A stretch of DNA of 64,000 nt from Paludicola sp. MB14-C6 (GTDB lineage: Bacteria > Bacillota > Clostridia > Oscillospirales > Ruminococcaceae). Shown in pieces: positions 18,193 through 26,813 of the stretch. Location of the stretch: assembly GCF_030908625.1 (NCBI RefSeq), contig NZ_CP133133.1:1-64000 (forward strand), given 5' to 3'. The notes under the pieces are model-generated. The model was not told the origin of the DNA, did no database searches, and saw only the letters and a program-made list of their open reading frames with translations. A program made the position numbers and the translations under genes. Numbering within the stretch: position 1 is the first letter of the stretch; every line of letters starts with the position of its first letter.

Positions 18193-18420
18193 ATGATCGG
18201 TATTAATACAATAGTTGAATGTAACCAATATTTGAAATCCAATGGGTTAGCTTGTAAAGTTCATTTAAAAGATGGCTGTAATTCTCAATATATGTGGATT
18301 GAGTTATTTGACGAGCCAATATCAGAGCAATTAACAAAAGCAATATCTGATTTCTTTAGTTCAAAAGGAATTCAACTTACTTTTAGCGAAGATAGTAAGT
18401 CTTTTTGGGAGACCAAATAA
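18193..18420 (+). CDS. small protein, RDAC-like family
   Basis: A 75-aa soluble protein beginning with MIGINTIVECNQYL, with a central HLKDGCNSQYMWIEL that recalls the RDAC motif of a small Firmicutes family of unknown role. The family assignment comes from memory of the motif and is tentative. It has its own promoter and AAGGAG, and it lies between two terminator-bounded units. Its stop abuts the stop of the convergent FAD gene with no spacing, and both share a palindrome. Confidence 0.75.
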   Translation: MIGINTIVECNQYLKSNGLACKVHLKDGCNSQYMWIELFDEPISEQLTKAISDFFSSKGIQLTFSEDSKSFWETK

Positions 18421-19794
18421 TTATTTGGTTAATAGATCTGCAACATACAAGCCGTTTGCAGCAGCTTGAGATAAGGAACGAGTGAATCCCGCACCATCGC
18501 CAATTGCATAAATGTTATTGCAACCGTCGATTTTAAACTCTGTGCATTGTGGTCTTGCTGAGTAGTATTTACATTCAATACCATAAAGTAAAGTATCATA
18601 GTTTGCAGTACCGGGAGCAATTTTATCTAATGCATGAAGCGTTTCTACGATATTGTCCAGTTGACGTTTTGGTAAGCATAAGCTTAAATCACCGGCAACA
18701 GCACTTAAAGTTGGTCTTGTTGTACATTGTGCCAAACGTTTTTCGTCTGTTCTTCTTCCGTTTTCCAAGTCGCCTAAACGTTGCACCATAACGCCACCGC
18801 CACTAATTAAGTTAGCAAGACTTGCAACATGTCGTGCGTATTCAATTGGTTCTTTAAAAGGCTCTGTGAAACGAATAGTAGAAAGCAATGCAAAGTTGGA
18901 GTTCTCTGTTTTACGTGATAAATCACGATATGAGTGACCGTTAACTGTTAAAACTCCGCTTGTATTTTCAGTTACAACATTTCCTCTTTCATTAAAACAG
19001 AACATTCTTGTTGTATCGCCGTATTGTTTAGAGCGATACCAGATTTTTGGCTCGTATATCTTTTTAGAAAAGTCTTCCCAAATGATAGAAGGCAATTCTA
19101 CACGAACACCAATATCAACTTGATTGTTTTTTAGTGGAATTTTGTTTTCTGTGCACCATTTAGAGAAGAAGCGGCTGCCTGCACGTCCGACAGCGAATAT
19201 AATATCGTTAGCTGTAATCACATGATTTTCGCCTTTATGAGTTGCATATATTTCTTTATTGTCTTTATTAACGTCAGTAACTTCTGTGTCGGTAATAATA
19301 TCAACTTTACCATGTAGTGATTCAATTAACTTTTTCATAGTGTCAAAGTTAGAATCGGTACCTAGATGTTTTAATTGTGCTTGGCTCATATGCAAATCGT
19401 GTTGTAAACATAATTTTTTCAATTCGTTGTTTGGCATAAAGCGTTCAGTTGTAGCGCCAAATTCAACTAAAATTGAATCAGCTTGTTCAATATAGTTAAT
19501 TACTGTTTCAGGCTCTAAAAATTCAGTTAGCCATCCACCGTATTCAGTTGAAATAACATATTTTCCATCAGAAAAAGCGCCTGCACCGGCCATACCTTCC
19601 ATAATTGCGCAAGAAGGACATTTAATACATGTCTTAACTTTCTTTGTCACAATAGGGCATACTCGTTTTTCGATGCTATGACCTTTTTCTATGATACAAA
19701 CAGATAAATTTGGATTGTTTTTATTAATGCGATAAGCTGTCATAATTCCGCCAATACCGCCACCGATAATTGCAATGTCATAGTATTTGTTCAT
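18421..19794 (-). CDS. NAD(P)/FAD-dependent oxidoreductase
   Basis: A 457-aa flavoprotein. The N-terminal Rossmann motif is IAIIGGGIGG (residues about 7-16), the middle has IIFAVGRAGSRFF, and the C-terminal FAD motif is NIYAIGDGAGFTRSLSQAA. A Cys cluster CIKCPSC lies at about residues 58-64 and may bind metal or be redox active. The layout is that of uncharacterised FAD-dependent dehydrogenases (UDP-N-acetylmuramate-like or HI0933-related annotation). ATG 19794 has GGAGG 7 nt upstream; a longer frame to 19899 lacks any signal. A consensus promoter lies upstream. Substrate unknown. Confidence 0.85.
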   Translation of the reverse strand: MNKYYDIAIIGGGIGGIMTAYRINKNNPNLSVCIIEKGHSIEKRVCPIVTKKVKTCIKCPSCAIMEGMAGAGAFSDGKYVISTEYGGWLTEFLEPETVINYIEQADSILVEFGATTERFMPNNELKKLCLQHDLHMSQAQLKHLGTDSNFDTMKKLIESLHGKVDIITDTEVTDVNKDNKEIYATHKGENHVITANDIIFAVGRAGSRFFSKWCTENKIPLKNNQVDIGVRVELPSIIWEDFSKKIYEPKIWYRSKQYGDTTRMFCFNERGNVVTENTSGVLTVNGHSYRDLSRKTENSNFALLSTIRFTEPFKEPIEYARHVASLANLISGGGVMVQRLGDLENGRRTDEKRLAQCTTRPTLSAVAGDLSLCLPKRQLDNIVETLHALDKIAPGTANYDTLLYGIECKYYSARPQCTEFKIDGCNNIYAIGDGAGFTRSLSQAAANGLYVADLLTK

Positions 19795-19909
19795 ACCAAT
19801 TCCTCCATAATGGGTTGTACCCATTCCGTAATAATGATGAAAGTTTTTAACTTTCCAAATGATAATTTGTGTAGTATAATCAAAATAATTCACACTCACA
19901 AACTATTTT

Positions 19910-19938
19910 ATTATATATGTTGATGTATAGTTTGTCAA
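19910..19938 (-). promoter_or_regulatory. consensus sigma-A promoter of the FAD oxidoreductase gene
   Basis: On the minus strand TTGACA (19933-19938), a 17-bp spacer and TATAAT (19910-19915). Both hexamers are perfect. Confidence 0.85.
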
Positions 19939-20064
19939 CAATTATTTTTTTATATTTATTTGATAAAATATGAATTATTTAATAATTCAAGTATATCTTG
20001 CGCTTTTTTGATGTAAATTACTAAAATGCAGCTTAAAATTAAAATGTTTTGTTATTTGTGTCAC

Positions 20065-20093
20065 TTGACAGAAAAGCCTGAAAAAATTATAAT
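20065..20093 (+). promoter_or_regulatory. consensus sigma-A promoter of the acyl-CoA synthetase gene
   Basis: TTGACA (20065-20070), a 17-bp spacer and TATAAT (20088-20093). Both hexamers are perfect. The predicted start near 20100 leaves a leader of about 175 nt. Confidence 0.85.
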
Positions 20094-20121
20094 TAAAACT
20101 ATACCAAGTCAGGTTTAACGC

Positions 20122-20160
20122 TATGTATTAAGCTTTTTGGGAAATAAAGCTTAATACATA
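20122..20160 (+). promoter_or_regulatory. strong leader hairpin
   Basis: A perfect 15-bp stem (TATGTATTAAGCTTT and its complement) with a 9-nt loop TTGGGAAAT, about 20 nt into the predicted transcript. It is followed by a U-rich but interrupted stretch (TTTTATATTT), so it could be a stabilising element, a weak attenuator or a protein-binding site. No known riboswitch was recognised. Confidence 0.6.
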
Positions 20161-20275
20161 TTTTATATTTAAGGGCAATTTTTTTAATAGCGAAATTAAC
20201 ATAATGGGTGTAAAAGCTAATATTATGTTGATAATAAATCAAAATAGCCGATTATCGGCAGAATAGGAGATGACT

Positions 20276-21925
20276 ATGGAAAACCTTTACAAACAGTTTT
20301 GTACAGAAGGCTTTGATGAACATGGTGTTCTAAATAAGTTTGATGTACAATGTCCTGACAACTTCAATTTCGCATATGACGTTGTTGACAAAATCGCAGA
20401 AATTGAGCCAGACCGTCGAGCAATGGTGTGGACAAATGAACAAGGTGATGAACGAATTTTCAGCTTTTCTGATATGAGTAAAGCATCTAACAAGGTTGCA
20501 AACATGCTCACAGACTACGGCATAAAGAAAGGTGATAAAGTCATTATAGTGCTAAAACGACACTATGAGTTTTGGTTTACCATTCTCGCTCTTCATAAGA
20601 TTGGCGCTGTTACAATTCCTGCAACGAACCTTTTAACAACAAAAGATATTGAGTATCGAACAAATGCTGCTAGCGTAAAACACATTATATGCTCAGGTAC
20701 TTGTCATATTACTGACTATGTTGATGAAGCTGAAGAAAAATGCGGTAAATTTGAAGCAAAATTTATCGTTCGTAATACAAAAGAGGGCTGGATTGATTTT
20801 GACAATGAAATGGAGAAATATCCGGATACTTTTGAACGAGTAGAAACACATAAAGCTGATGATATGTTAGCTTATTTTACATCAGGAACCACAGGCAATC
20901 CGAAAATGGTTATGCATGACTATTCTTATCCATTAGCACATATTATAACTGCTGTTCATTGGCATTGCGTAAAAGGTGACGGCCTTCACTTAACTTTAGC
21001 TGAAACAGGTTGGGGTAAAGCTGTTTGGGGCAAATTATATGGTCAATGGCTTGCTGGTGCTGGTATATTTGTCTATGATTTTGATAAGTTTGTTCCACAT
21101 GATTTATTAGAAATGATAGAAAAATATAAAATCACAACATTTTGTGCACCACCAACGGTATATCGTTTCTTGATTAAAGAGGGAATGAAAGCTGAAAATT
21201 TGGCATCCTTAACTCATGCTAGTACTGCGGGCGAAGCGTTAAATGAAGAAGTATTCAAACGTTTTCGTGATGTTACTGGATTGAAACTGATGGAAGGATT
21301 TGGTCAAACCGAAACTACTTTGTTGCTTGCAACATTGGATGGAATGGAGCCAAAGCCTGGTTCTATGGGAAAACCATCACCACTATATAATGTTGATATT
21401 GTGGATGAAGATCTAAATTCTGTTGACGATGGTGTTGTTGGTGAAATCGTTGTTCGCCCAAGAAAAGATGGAACAAAATATGGATTGTTAAAATGCTATT
21501 ATCGTGATGAAGCAAAAACCAACCAAGTTTGGCAAGGTGGAGTGTACCATACAGGCGATACTGCTTATCGTGATGAAGATGGCTATTACTGGTATGTTGG
21601 AAGAACGGATGATGTAATTAAGGCATCTGGTTATCGTATTGGTCCGTTTGAAGTTGAAAGCGTTTTGATGGAGCATCCGGCAGTATTAGAATGTGCAGTT
21701 ACCGGTGCACCTGATCCCGTACGTGGTCAGGTAGTAAAAGCAACAATTGTACTTACAAGTCAATATCAACCATCAGATGAATTGAAAAAAGAAATCCAAA
21801 ATTTCGTTAAGAAAACAACTGCGCCATATAAATACCCTAGAATTATTGATTTTGTACCTGAATTACCAAAAACAATCAGTGGTAAAATCAAACGAAATGA
21901 AATTAGAAATCAAGATAATAACTAA
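20276..21925 (+). CDS. AMP-forming acyl-CoA synthetase (ACSM/medium-chain type)
   Basis: A 549-aa ANL-superfamily enzyme that activates a carboxylic acid with ATP and CoA. It has P-loop YFTSGTTGNPKM, EGFGQTET (A5), YHTGDTAYRDEDGYYWYVGR (A7), DVIKASGYRIGPFEVE (A8) and the C-terminal catalytic lysine in PKTISGKIKR. The overall layout resembles ACSM-type medium-chain or aromatic acyl-CoA ligases. Its exact substrate cannot be read. ATG 20276 has AGGAG 6 nt upstream, while the in-frame ATG at 20270 touches it. It is a single-gene unit bounded by a consensus promoter and a terminator. Confidence 0.9.
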   Translation: MENLYKQFCTEGFDEHGVLNKFDVQCPDNFNFAYDVVDKIAEIEPDRRAMVWTNEQGDERIFSFSDMSKASNKVANMLTDYGIKKGDKVIIVLKRHYEFWFTILALHKIGAVTIPATNLLTTKDIEYRTNAASVKHIICSGTCHITDYVDEAEEKCGKFEAKFIVRNTKEGWIDFDNEMEKYPDTFERVETHKADDMLAYFTSGTTGNPKMVMHDYSYPLAHIITAVHWHCVKGDGLHLTLAETGWGKAVWGKLYGQWLAGAGIFVYDFDKFVPHDLLEMIEKYKITTFCAPPTVYRFLIKEGMKAENLASLTHASTAGEALNEEVFKRFRDVTGLKLMEGFGQTETTLLLATLDGMEPKPGSMGKPSPLYNVDIVDEDLNSVDDGVVGEIVVRPRKDGTKYGLLKCYYRDEAKTNQVWQGGVYHTGDTAYRDEDGYYWYVGRTDDVIKASGYRIGPFEVESVLMEHPAVLECAVTGAPDPVRGQVVKATIVLTSQYQPSDELKKEIQNFVKKTTAPYKYPRIIDFVPELPKTISGKIKRNEIRNQDNN

Positions 21926-21929
21926 TAAG

Positions 21930-21958
21930 AAATCCTCAGCTTTCGCTGAGGATTTTTT
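21930..21958 (+). terminator. intrinsic terminator after the acyl-CoA synthetase gene
   Basis: An 11-bp stem (AAATCCTCAGC and its complement), loop TTTC, followed by six T. It lies 4 bp after the stop. Confidence 0.93.
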
Positions 21959-22069
21959 CATACTGAAGAGAACCAAAACGCAACAAAAAGTTAAATATTA
22001 GTAGAGAGTTACTTGCGAAAATTGTTTTTTCAAAAATGACATGTAGTAAAATTGTACTATTTAATCAAA

Positions 22070-22292
22070 TGGCAATCGCGTGGAACAATTGCAGGTCGCA
22101 TAACGATTTTACGATAAATAATCTAGGGGAGCAAATGAAGAATAATATAGCACAAGCTTTACCTTTATCAATTTCGTACAAGCTAAGACGCGATGTCATA
22201 TAAAAAACAATTTTGAGAAACAAAGCATTTTTTATCCATGCTTTTTGGGGCGATTGCCAAAAAGCATGGTCAGGTTTGGGCGGATAGCCCAA
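22070..22292. other. structured intergenic element, possible noncoding RNA
   Basis: This 427-bp gap between a terminator and a minus-strand gene contains more GC and structure than its surroundings. A 13-bp stem with an 8-nt loop lies at 22236-22269 (CCATGCTTTTTGG arm). A 6-bp GC-rich hairpin lies at 22276-22292 (TTGGGC, loop GGATA). TGGCAATCGC at 22070-22079 is the exact complement of GCGATTGCCA at 22250-22259, which overlaps the loop of the large hairpin. An 87-codon minus-strand frame spans it but begins with TTG and has no ribosome site. Strand and function are unknown. Confidence 0.4.
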
Positions 22293-22352
22293 TATACATA
22301 ATAGCAAGAATGGATTTAAAACTTGCAAATATCAAATAATTATTTACTTTTA

Positions 22353-23234
22353 TTACATTGGTATAATGGTAAGCTTAAAATTGTGTTGTTCGTTTACTTT
22401 TAAATGTTGAATACCTTTTTTGCTTGTATATTGATTATCTTCATCGCTTCGTACCGCCATACCATTCCAAGGCTCAATACATAAGAAAGGCGCATTGAGT
22501 TTAGTAGGAGTCCAAAATGCAATTGCTTCAAAGTCTTTAAAGTGAACTTCAACACCTCTACCGGATTTTATGCTGTATAGTTTAACACTATCAGATTGTA
22601 CTTCATCAAAGATAATTGCATCATCATCGAAATAATTGTTTTTTAGCATTATTTTTTTGTTGCCTTTTAAAAGGTCAACACGATGTGCAGGATTTATCTC
22701 TAACTTCTCGCAATCATAAACAGCATATCCTACAGGTTCTTCTTTGTTGAATTCTAAGCAGTAATCTTCAAATGTTTCATTTTCAGTTAACGGTACATTA
22801 AATGCAGGATGTGCACCCAAGCAGTAATCCATATCAGTTTCGCCTAAATTTAATACAGTATAGCCTATTTCTAATTGTCCACCATCCAAGGAATAGGTAA
22901 GTGAAAGGCTGAATTTATATGGATAAACTGCTAGTGTTTCTTCGTTGTAGGAGTAATTTAAAATTACTTTTGTTTCAGATTGAAACATTACTTTAAATTC
23001 TGCATCTCGGCAAAAACCATGCTTTGGAATCTCATATTCTTTTCCTTCAATGATTGTTTTGTTGTTTCTCAAATTGCCTACAACAGGGAACAATACAGGC
23101 GAGCTTCTGTTCCAATATTTTGCATCTTTTTGCCACATATATTCAACGCCGAAAACATCTTGTAAAGAAACAAGTTCAGCACCCTTAGTGTCAATATGTG
23201 CAATTGCTGAGTTTGATTTTAATTCAATAACCAT
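22353..23234 (-). CDS. aldose 1-epimerase-like (galactose mutarotase superfamily) protein
   Basis: A 293-aa beta-sandwich sugar epimerase-like protein. It reads GAELVSLQDVFGVEYMWQ near the start, then SPVLFPVVGNLRNN, a KHGFCRD segment with a conserved His, LGAHPAFNVPL with a second active-site His, and the ending LCIEPWNGM with the conserved glutamate. It belongs to the LacX/YeaD-like branch and probably acts on a hexose or hexose-phosphate anomer. ATG 23234 is preceded by GGAGA at 8 nt. Confidence 0.88.
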   Translation of the reverse strand: MVIELKSNSAIAHIDTKGAELVSLQDVFGVEYMWQKDAKYWNRSSPVLFPVVGNLRNNKTIIEGKEYEIPKHGFCRDAEFKVMFQSETKVILNYSYNEETLAVYPYKFSLSLTYSLDGGQLEIGYTVLNLGETDMDYCLGAHPAFNVPLTENETFEDYCLEFNKEEPVGYAVYDCEKLEINPAHRVDLLKGNKKIMLKNNYFDDDAIIFDEVQSDSVKLYSIKSGRGVEVHFKDFEAIAFWTPTKLNAPFLCIEPWNGMAVRSDEDNQYTSKKGIQHLKVNEQHNFKLTIIPM

Positions 23235-23260
23235 TTTATATTCTCCAATTCTTTTTATAA

Positions 23261-23860
23261 TTAAACAGTAATTCTGTTTTTAATAGCTGTAAATTTTTTG
23301 TCGCCAATCCCGCTGACTTTTAAAATGCCTTCAATTGTTTTAAAGGGGCCATGAGCTTTTCTATACTCAATAATCCGTTGCGATAAAACTTCGCCGATAC
23401 CATCTAAAGAGCATAACTGTTCAAAAGTACCTGTATTGAGATTAACAATTCCCGTATATTCTTGGGGTTTACTAGAGGTCACTTTTGATGAAGTCGATTT
23501 TGAAGACGTAGTTGGGGCATTCTTAGATGAAACATTAGCATCTTTATTGTTTGGGCTTGGCTGTTTTGTTTCGTTTTCAGGTGTCTGATAATAAATTTCG
23601 CCAGTAGAAGCATCGCTTTTATAGGTGTGGCTGGAAGCAGTTTGAGTGTGATTATCGCCACTACTTAAATCAGCATTACTTGAGATTATGAGTCGGTAGT
23701 CATCATTAGAAGAGCTGGCTACCTCTTCCCAATAAGTATATCCTTCATTTGCGTTTGTACGAATGATAGTTGATTTTGAATCGGCAACTACATATACAAT
23801 AAGGCAGATGCAAATAGTTGCTAAAATATAAAGCACAAATAGATAATGCGAAGCTTTCAA
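23261..23860 (-). CDS. ComEA-like helix-hairpin-helix DNA-binding membrane protein
   Basis: A 199-aa protein with one N-terminal membrane anchor (about residues 8-28), a Ser/Thr/Lys-rich spacer (about residues 70-135) and a C-terminal ComEA-type double helix-hairpin-helix (VNLNTGTFEQLCSLDGIGEV, then GILKVSGIGDKKFTAIKNRI). ComEA binds incoming DNA at the cell surface during transformation. No other competence gene is nearby. The best start is TTG 23860, because AAGGAG lies 8 nt upstream and the in-frame GTG at 23869 overlaps it. Confidence 0.82.
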   Translation of the reverse strand: MKASHYLFVLYILATICICLIVYVVADSKSTIIRTNANEGYTYWEEVASSSNDDYRLIISSNADLSSGDNHTQTASSHTYKSDASTGEIYYQTPENETKQPSPNNKDANVSSKNAPTTSSKSTSSKVTSSKPQEYTGIVNLNTGTFEQLCSLDGIGEVLSQRIIEYRKAHGPFKTIEGILKVSGIGDKKFTAIKNRITV

Positions 23861-23876
23861 CAGAAACACTCCTTAA

Positions 23877-26813
23877 TTATTCAATATAACTTCCCGTAGG
23901 TTGTTGCAAAACATTTATTTTAGCAGGAATTTTTTCTTTTAATTCATTTACATGAGAGATAATACCGATATATCTACCACTGGAGCGTAAATCATTCAAA
24001 CATTCAATTGCTTGATCGAGTGAATGAGAATCCAAAGAGCCAAAGCCTTCATCTATAAAAAGGGTGTTCAATTCAATGCCACCTGAATTTTGACTGATAA
24101 TATCAGCCATACCCAAAGCTAAAGCTAAAGCAATTTTGAAGCTTTCTCCACCTGATAGCGTATTAACATGACGTGTCTTTCCTGTGTATGTGTCGAAAAC
24201 ATCGAGTGAAAGACCGGATGATTTATTGCCTTTTTCTTTTTCAGCACGCCTTATTAAAGTATATCTTGAACTTGTCATTTGTTCAAGCCTTAAATTAGCA
24301 TTTGTGATAACATCATTAAAATAGGTAGCCAAAACGTAACGTTCAAAGTTTAATTTATCACTGTATTTTCCATTAGCAACTTCAAACAACTTATTGATTT
24401 GTGAAAATTGTTTGGATTGTTTTTCGTATTGATGTTGCTTGTTGTTTAGCTTTTGATAAAGCTCTGAATTTGTATGAAGTGAAGAAGTATAGCGAATATA
24501 AATGTCGTTTTTTTCTGCTATTTCCGATTCAATTTTTGTAGATTGTTCCTGTAAAGCATCCATATTTATCGGGGATAGCCCTGCTAATTGCTCACGTAAA
24601 GATGAATTTAGCTCTGTTTTCACACTGATATTTTTCTTATATTCTGAAATTTCATTCTCTAAAGCAGCGATTCTGTTTATTGTTATAAGCTTTTCTGTGA
24701 AAGTTTGTTCGCTTATACAAAGGGCTTCTAGCTTTTTATCAAATTCAGCTTTGTTTTTTTCATATTGCACCTTTAATTCTTTTTGGCTTTGCTTGTTTTG
24801 TGCAATTGCTTCTAACAGTCTTTCATTTGTTAATAAATATTCACTTCGTTTTGCTTCAGTTGTTTGTATAGATGCTGAAATTTTGTTGACTTTTGTTTGC
24901 AGAGTATCAATTTGTTGTATGATATCTTCTTTAGTTTGTGAAGTATGAAGAACCTTTTGCGTATTTGTGGCAATTTGGATTTGAACGTTTTCTAATTTCT
25001 CTTTTTGAATGGCAACTGCTCGTTGAATTTCGTTTATTTTTTTGTCAATTCCTTCTATTTTAGGTAGCGGAGATATTTTTGATAAATCATTCCGCAAATG
25101 AATACTATTAATTTCTGTGTCTAGGTTAGAAACAAGAGACACATATTCTTTTTCTTTTTGTTCAATAGAAACTAAGATATGTGATGGATTGAGTTCCGTT
25201 TCTTCTATGTGGTTTTCTTTCAACATTAAAATCAGCTTTGCTTGTGCTTGCTCTAATTCCTGTGTACCGACTTCATAAGCTTGCTTTGCTTGATTTAATA
25301 TTTCTTGGGAAATAAGTGCTTCGTTTGTTTGGGCTGGTTTAGGATGCTTTGTTGATCCGCAAACAGGGCACATTTCCCCATCTACAAGATTTTTCGCTAA
25401 TAGTGAGGCTTGACCGTTAATAAATTGATGGAAAACAGCTTGATAGTTATTTTTTTGAGAAAGAAATCTTTTTGCCGAATTTTGATATTCTGATAGTGCT
25501 TTTTTACATAGTGAAAGTTTGTTGATTGTTGCATTGACTTCTTCTTTTTGATTAGAAAGAGAAACATATGTTTTGAAATTGACAAGTGCATTTTCATTTT
25601 CAGTTAGTTTCTCTTGTTCAAGAAGAATGTGGTCAATCCCATTTTTGAGAGATTCAATTTCTTGAAGTACTTCCAATTGGCTTTTTAAATTCTCAATTTT
25701 CTTTAAGTATTCGGGAACGAAATTTTGCTCAGACTTAGCAACTGTATATTCAGCTTCACTTTGATCAAGTAATTCTTTGTTTGCATGAAAATGCTCTTGG
25801 TATTGCGTTTGCTTTTGCTCTAATTCATTTAATTTGTTAGTTGTTTCGTTAATTGCTTGATATAGAGGTAAAATATCTTTTATCTTTTTTAGCAATGCTA
25901 ATTCTTTTTCTTTACTTTGGTATGTATCTTTTTGTTGTTGCAACAGCAATAAGTCATTTTGTGTTTTTTCTAATTGTGTAAATTTAGCGTTTATTTCTTT
26001 AAAATAGGGAATGTTTAACTCTTCTTTTTGTTTATTGAGCTTGGTAATGGTTTCTTTTAAATCGATTGTTTGAATGGTTAGTTCTTGATTAAAAGATTTA
26101 AGCAGCGTTAAAGTTGACAAAATATTTTTCTCGCTTTTTGTTACTTCAGTTGCTAAATCATGATTATCGAGACAAGAAATGCTGTTGATATATGTAGCAC
26201 ATTCGGTATATGTTGTTTCTAAAGATGATTTTATTTGATTGGTATTCACACGTAATTGTTCTGTGAAATCATCCAGTATTTTAGTGCCGAATATTTTGCG
26301 CAATATTTTTTGCTTTTCTGAACTATCATCAGAAAGAAAACGTCTGAATTCACCTTGGGGCAGCATCACAATTTTCTTAAACTGGTCAACAGTAATGCCA
26401 AGCAATTCTTCGATATATTTATCAACTGTAGCCACACCCGAGAGGATTTCGCCATTTTCTAAGGTTAAAGTAGCAGTTGAATTTTCTTTTACAATATTGT
26501 TATTGCGCTTTTTTCTGAATTGCATAGGTTCTCTGCGAATGGAATATTGCTTTCCTTTCACAATAAAGTCAAAACTTACATAGCTTATAGTGCTTTCATC
26601 TGCGAAGTCACTTTTAAAGGTATCGGATTGACGGGTATAGCCGCTTGCTTGTCCATATAAGGAGAAAGTGATTGCATCAAAAATTGTGGTTTTACCTGAA
26701 CCGGTTTGCCCTGAAATGAGAAATAACCGTTCATTTTCAAAGTTGCGAAAATCAATAGCTTGCTTTTGGGCAAACGGACCGAATGCCTCAAATTCCAATT
26801 TAATCGGTATCAT
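23877..26813 (-). CDS. sbcC: exonuclease subunit SbcC
   Basis: A 978-aa SMC-like ATPase that with SbcD cleaves DNA hairpins and protein-blocked ends. Walker A GQTGSGKT is at residues 35-42, long coiled coils flank a zinc hook CPVCGS near residue 480, and the C-terminal ATPase half has LSGGESFKIALALALGM and Walker B LFIDEGFGSLD. The Gln-rich, Lys-rich coiled coil is typical. It overlaps sbcD by 14 bp, so the pair is coupled. Confidence 0.96.
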   Translation of the reverse strand: MIPIKLEFEAFGPFAQKQAIDFRNFENERLFLISGQTGSGKTTIFDAITFSLYGQASGYTRQSDTFKSDFADESTISYVSFDFIVKGKQYSIRREPMQFRKKRNNNIVKENSTATLTLENGEILSGVATVDKYIEELLGITVDQFKKIVMLPQGEFRRFLSDDSSEKQKILRKIFGTKILDDFTEQLRVNTNQIKSSLETTYTECATYINSISCLDNHDLATEVTKSEKNILSTLTLLKSFNQELTIQTIDLKETITKLNKQKEELNIPYFKEINAKFTQLEKTQNDLLLLQQQKDTYQSKEKELALLKKIKDILPLYQAINETTNKLNELEQKQTQYQEHFHANKELLDQSEAEYTVAKSEQNFVPEYLKKIENLKSQLEVLQEIESLKNGIDHILLEQEKLTENENALVNFKTYVSLSNQKEEVNATINKLSLCKKALSEYQNSAKRFLSQKNNYQAVFHQFINGQASLLAKNLVDGEMCPVCGSTKHPKPAQTNEALISQEILNQAKQAYEVGTQELEQAQAKLILMLKENHIEETELNPSHILVSIEQKEKEYVSLVSNLDTEINSIHLRNDLSKISPLPKIEGIDKKINEIQRAVAIQKEKLENVQIQIATNTQKVLHTSQTKEDIIQQIDTLQTKVNKISASIQTTEAKRSEYLLTNERLLEAIAQNKQSQKELKVQYEKNKAEFDKKLEALCISEQTFTEKLITINRIAALENEISEYKKNISVKTELNSSLREQLAGLSPINMDALQEQSTKIESEIAEKNDIYIRYTSSLHTNSELYQKLNNKQHQYEKQSKQFSQINKLFEVANGKYSDKLNFERYVLATYFNDVITNANLRLEQMTSSRYTLIRRAEKEKGNKSSGLSLDVFDTYTGKTRHVNTLSGGESFKIALALALGMADIISQNSGGIELNTLFIDEGFGSLDSHSLDQAIECLNDLRSSGRYIGIISHVNELKEKIPAKINVLQQPTGSYIE

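Larger units (their letters stand above)
19939..20275. other. intergenic region holding the acyl-CoA synthetase promoter and leader
   Basis: There is no gene here. The left part (19939-20060) is AT-rich without clear signals. The right part holds a consensus plus-strand promoter (20065-20093) and a leader of about 175 nt with a 15-bp hairpin, listed separately. Confidence 0.7.

Noticed and set aside
22065..22328. 87-codon minus-strand ORF
   Set aside because: It begins with TTG, has no ribosome site, spans two hairpins and has no recognisable domain. It is treated as a structured intergenic element.
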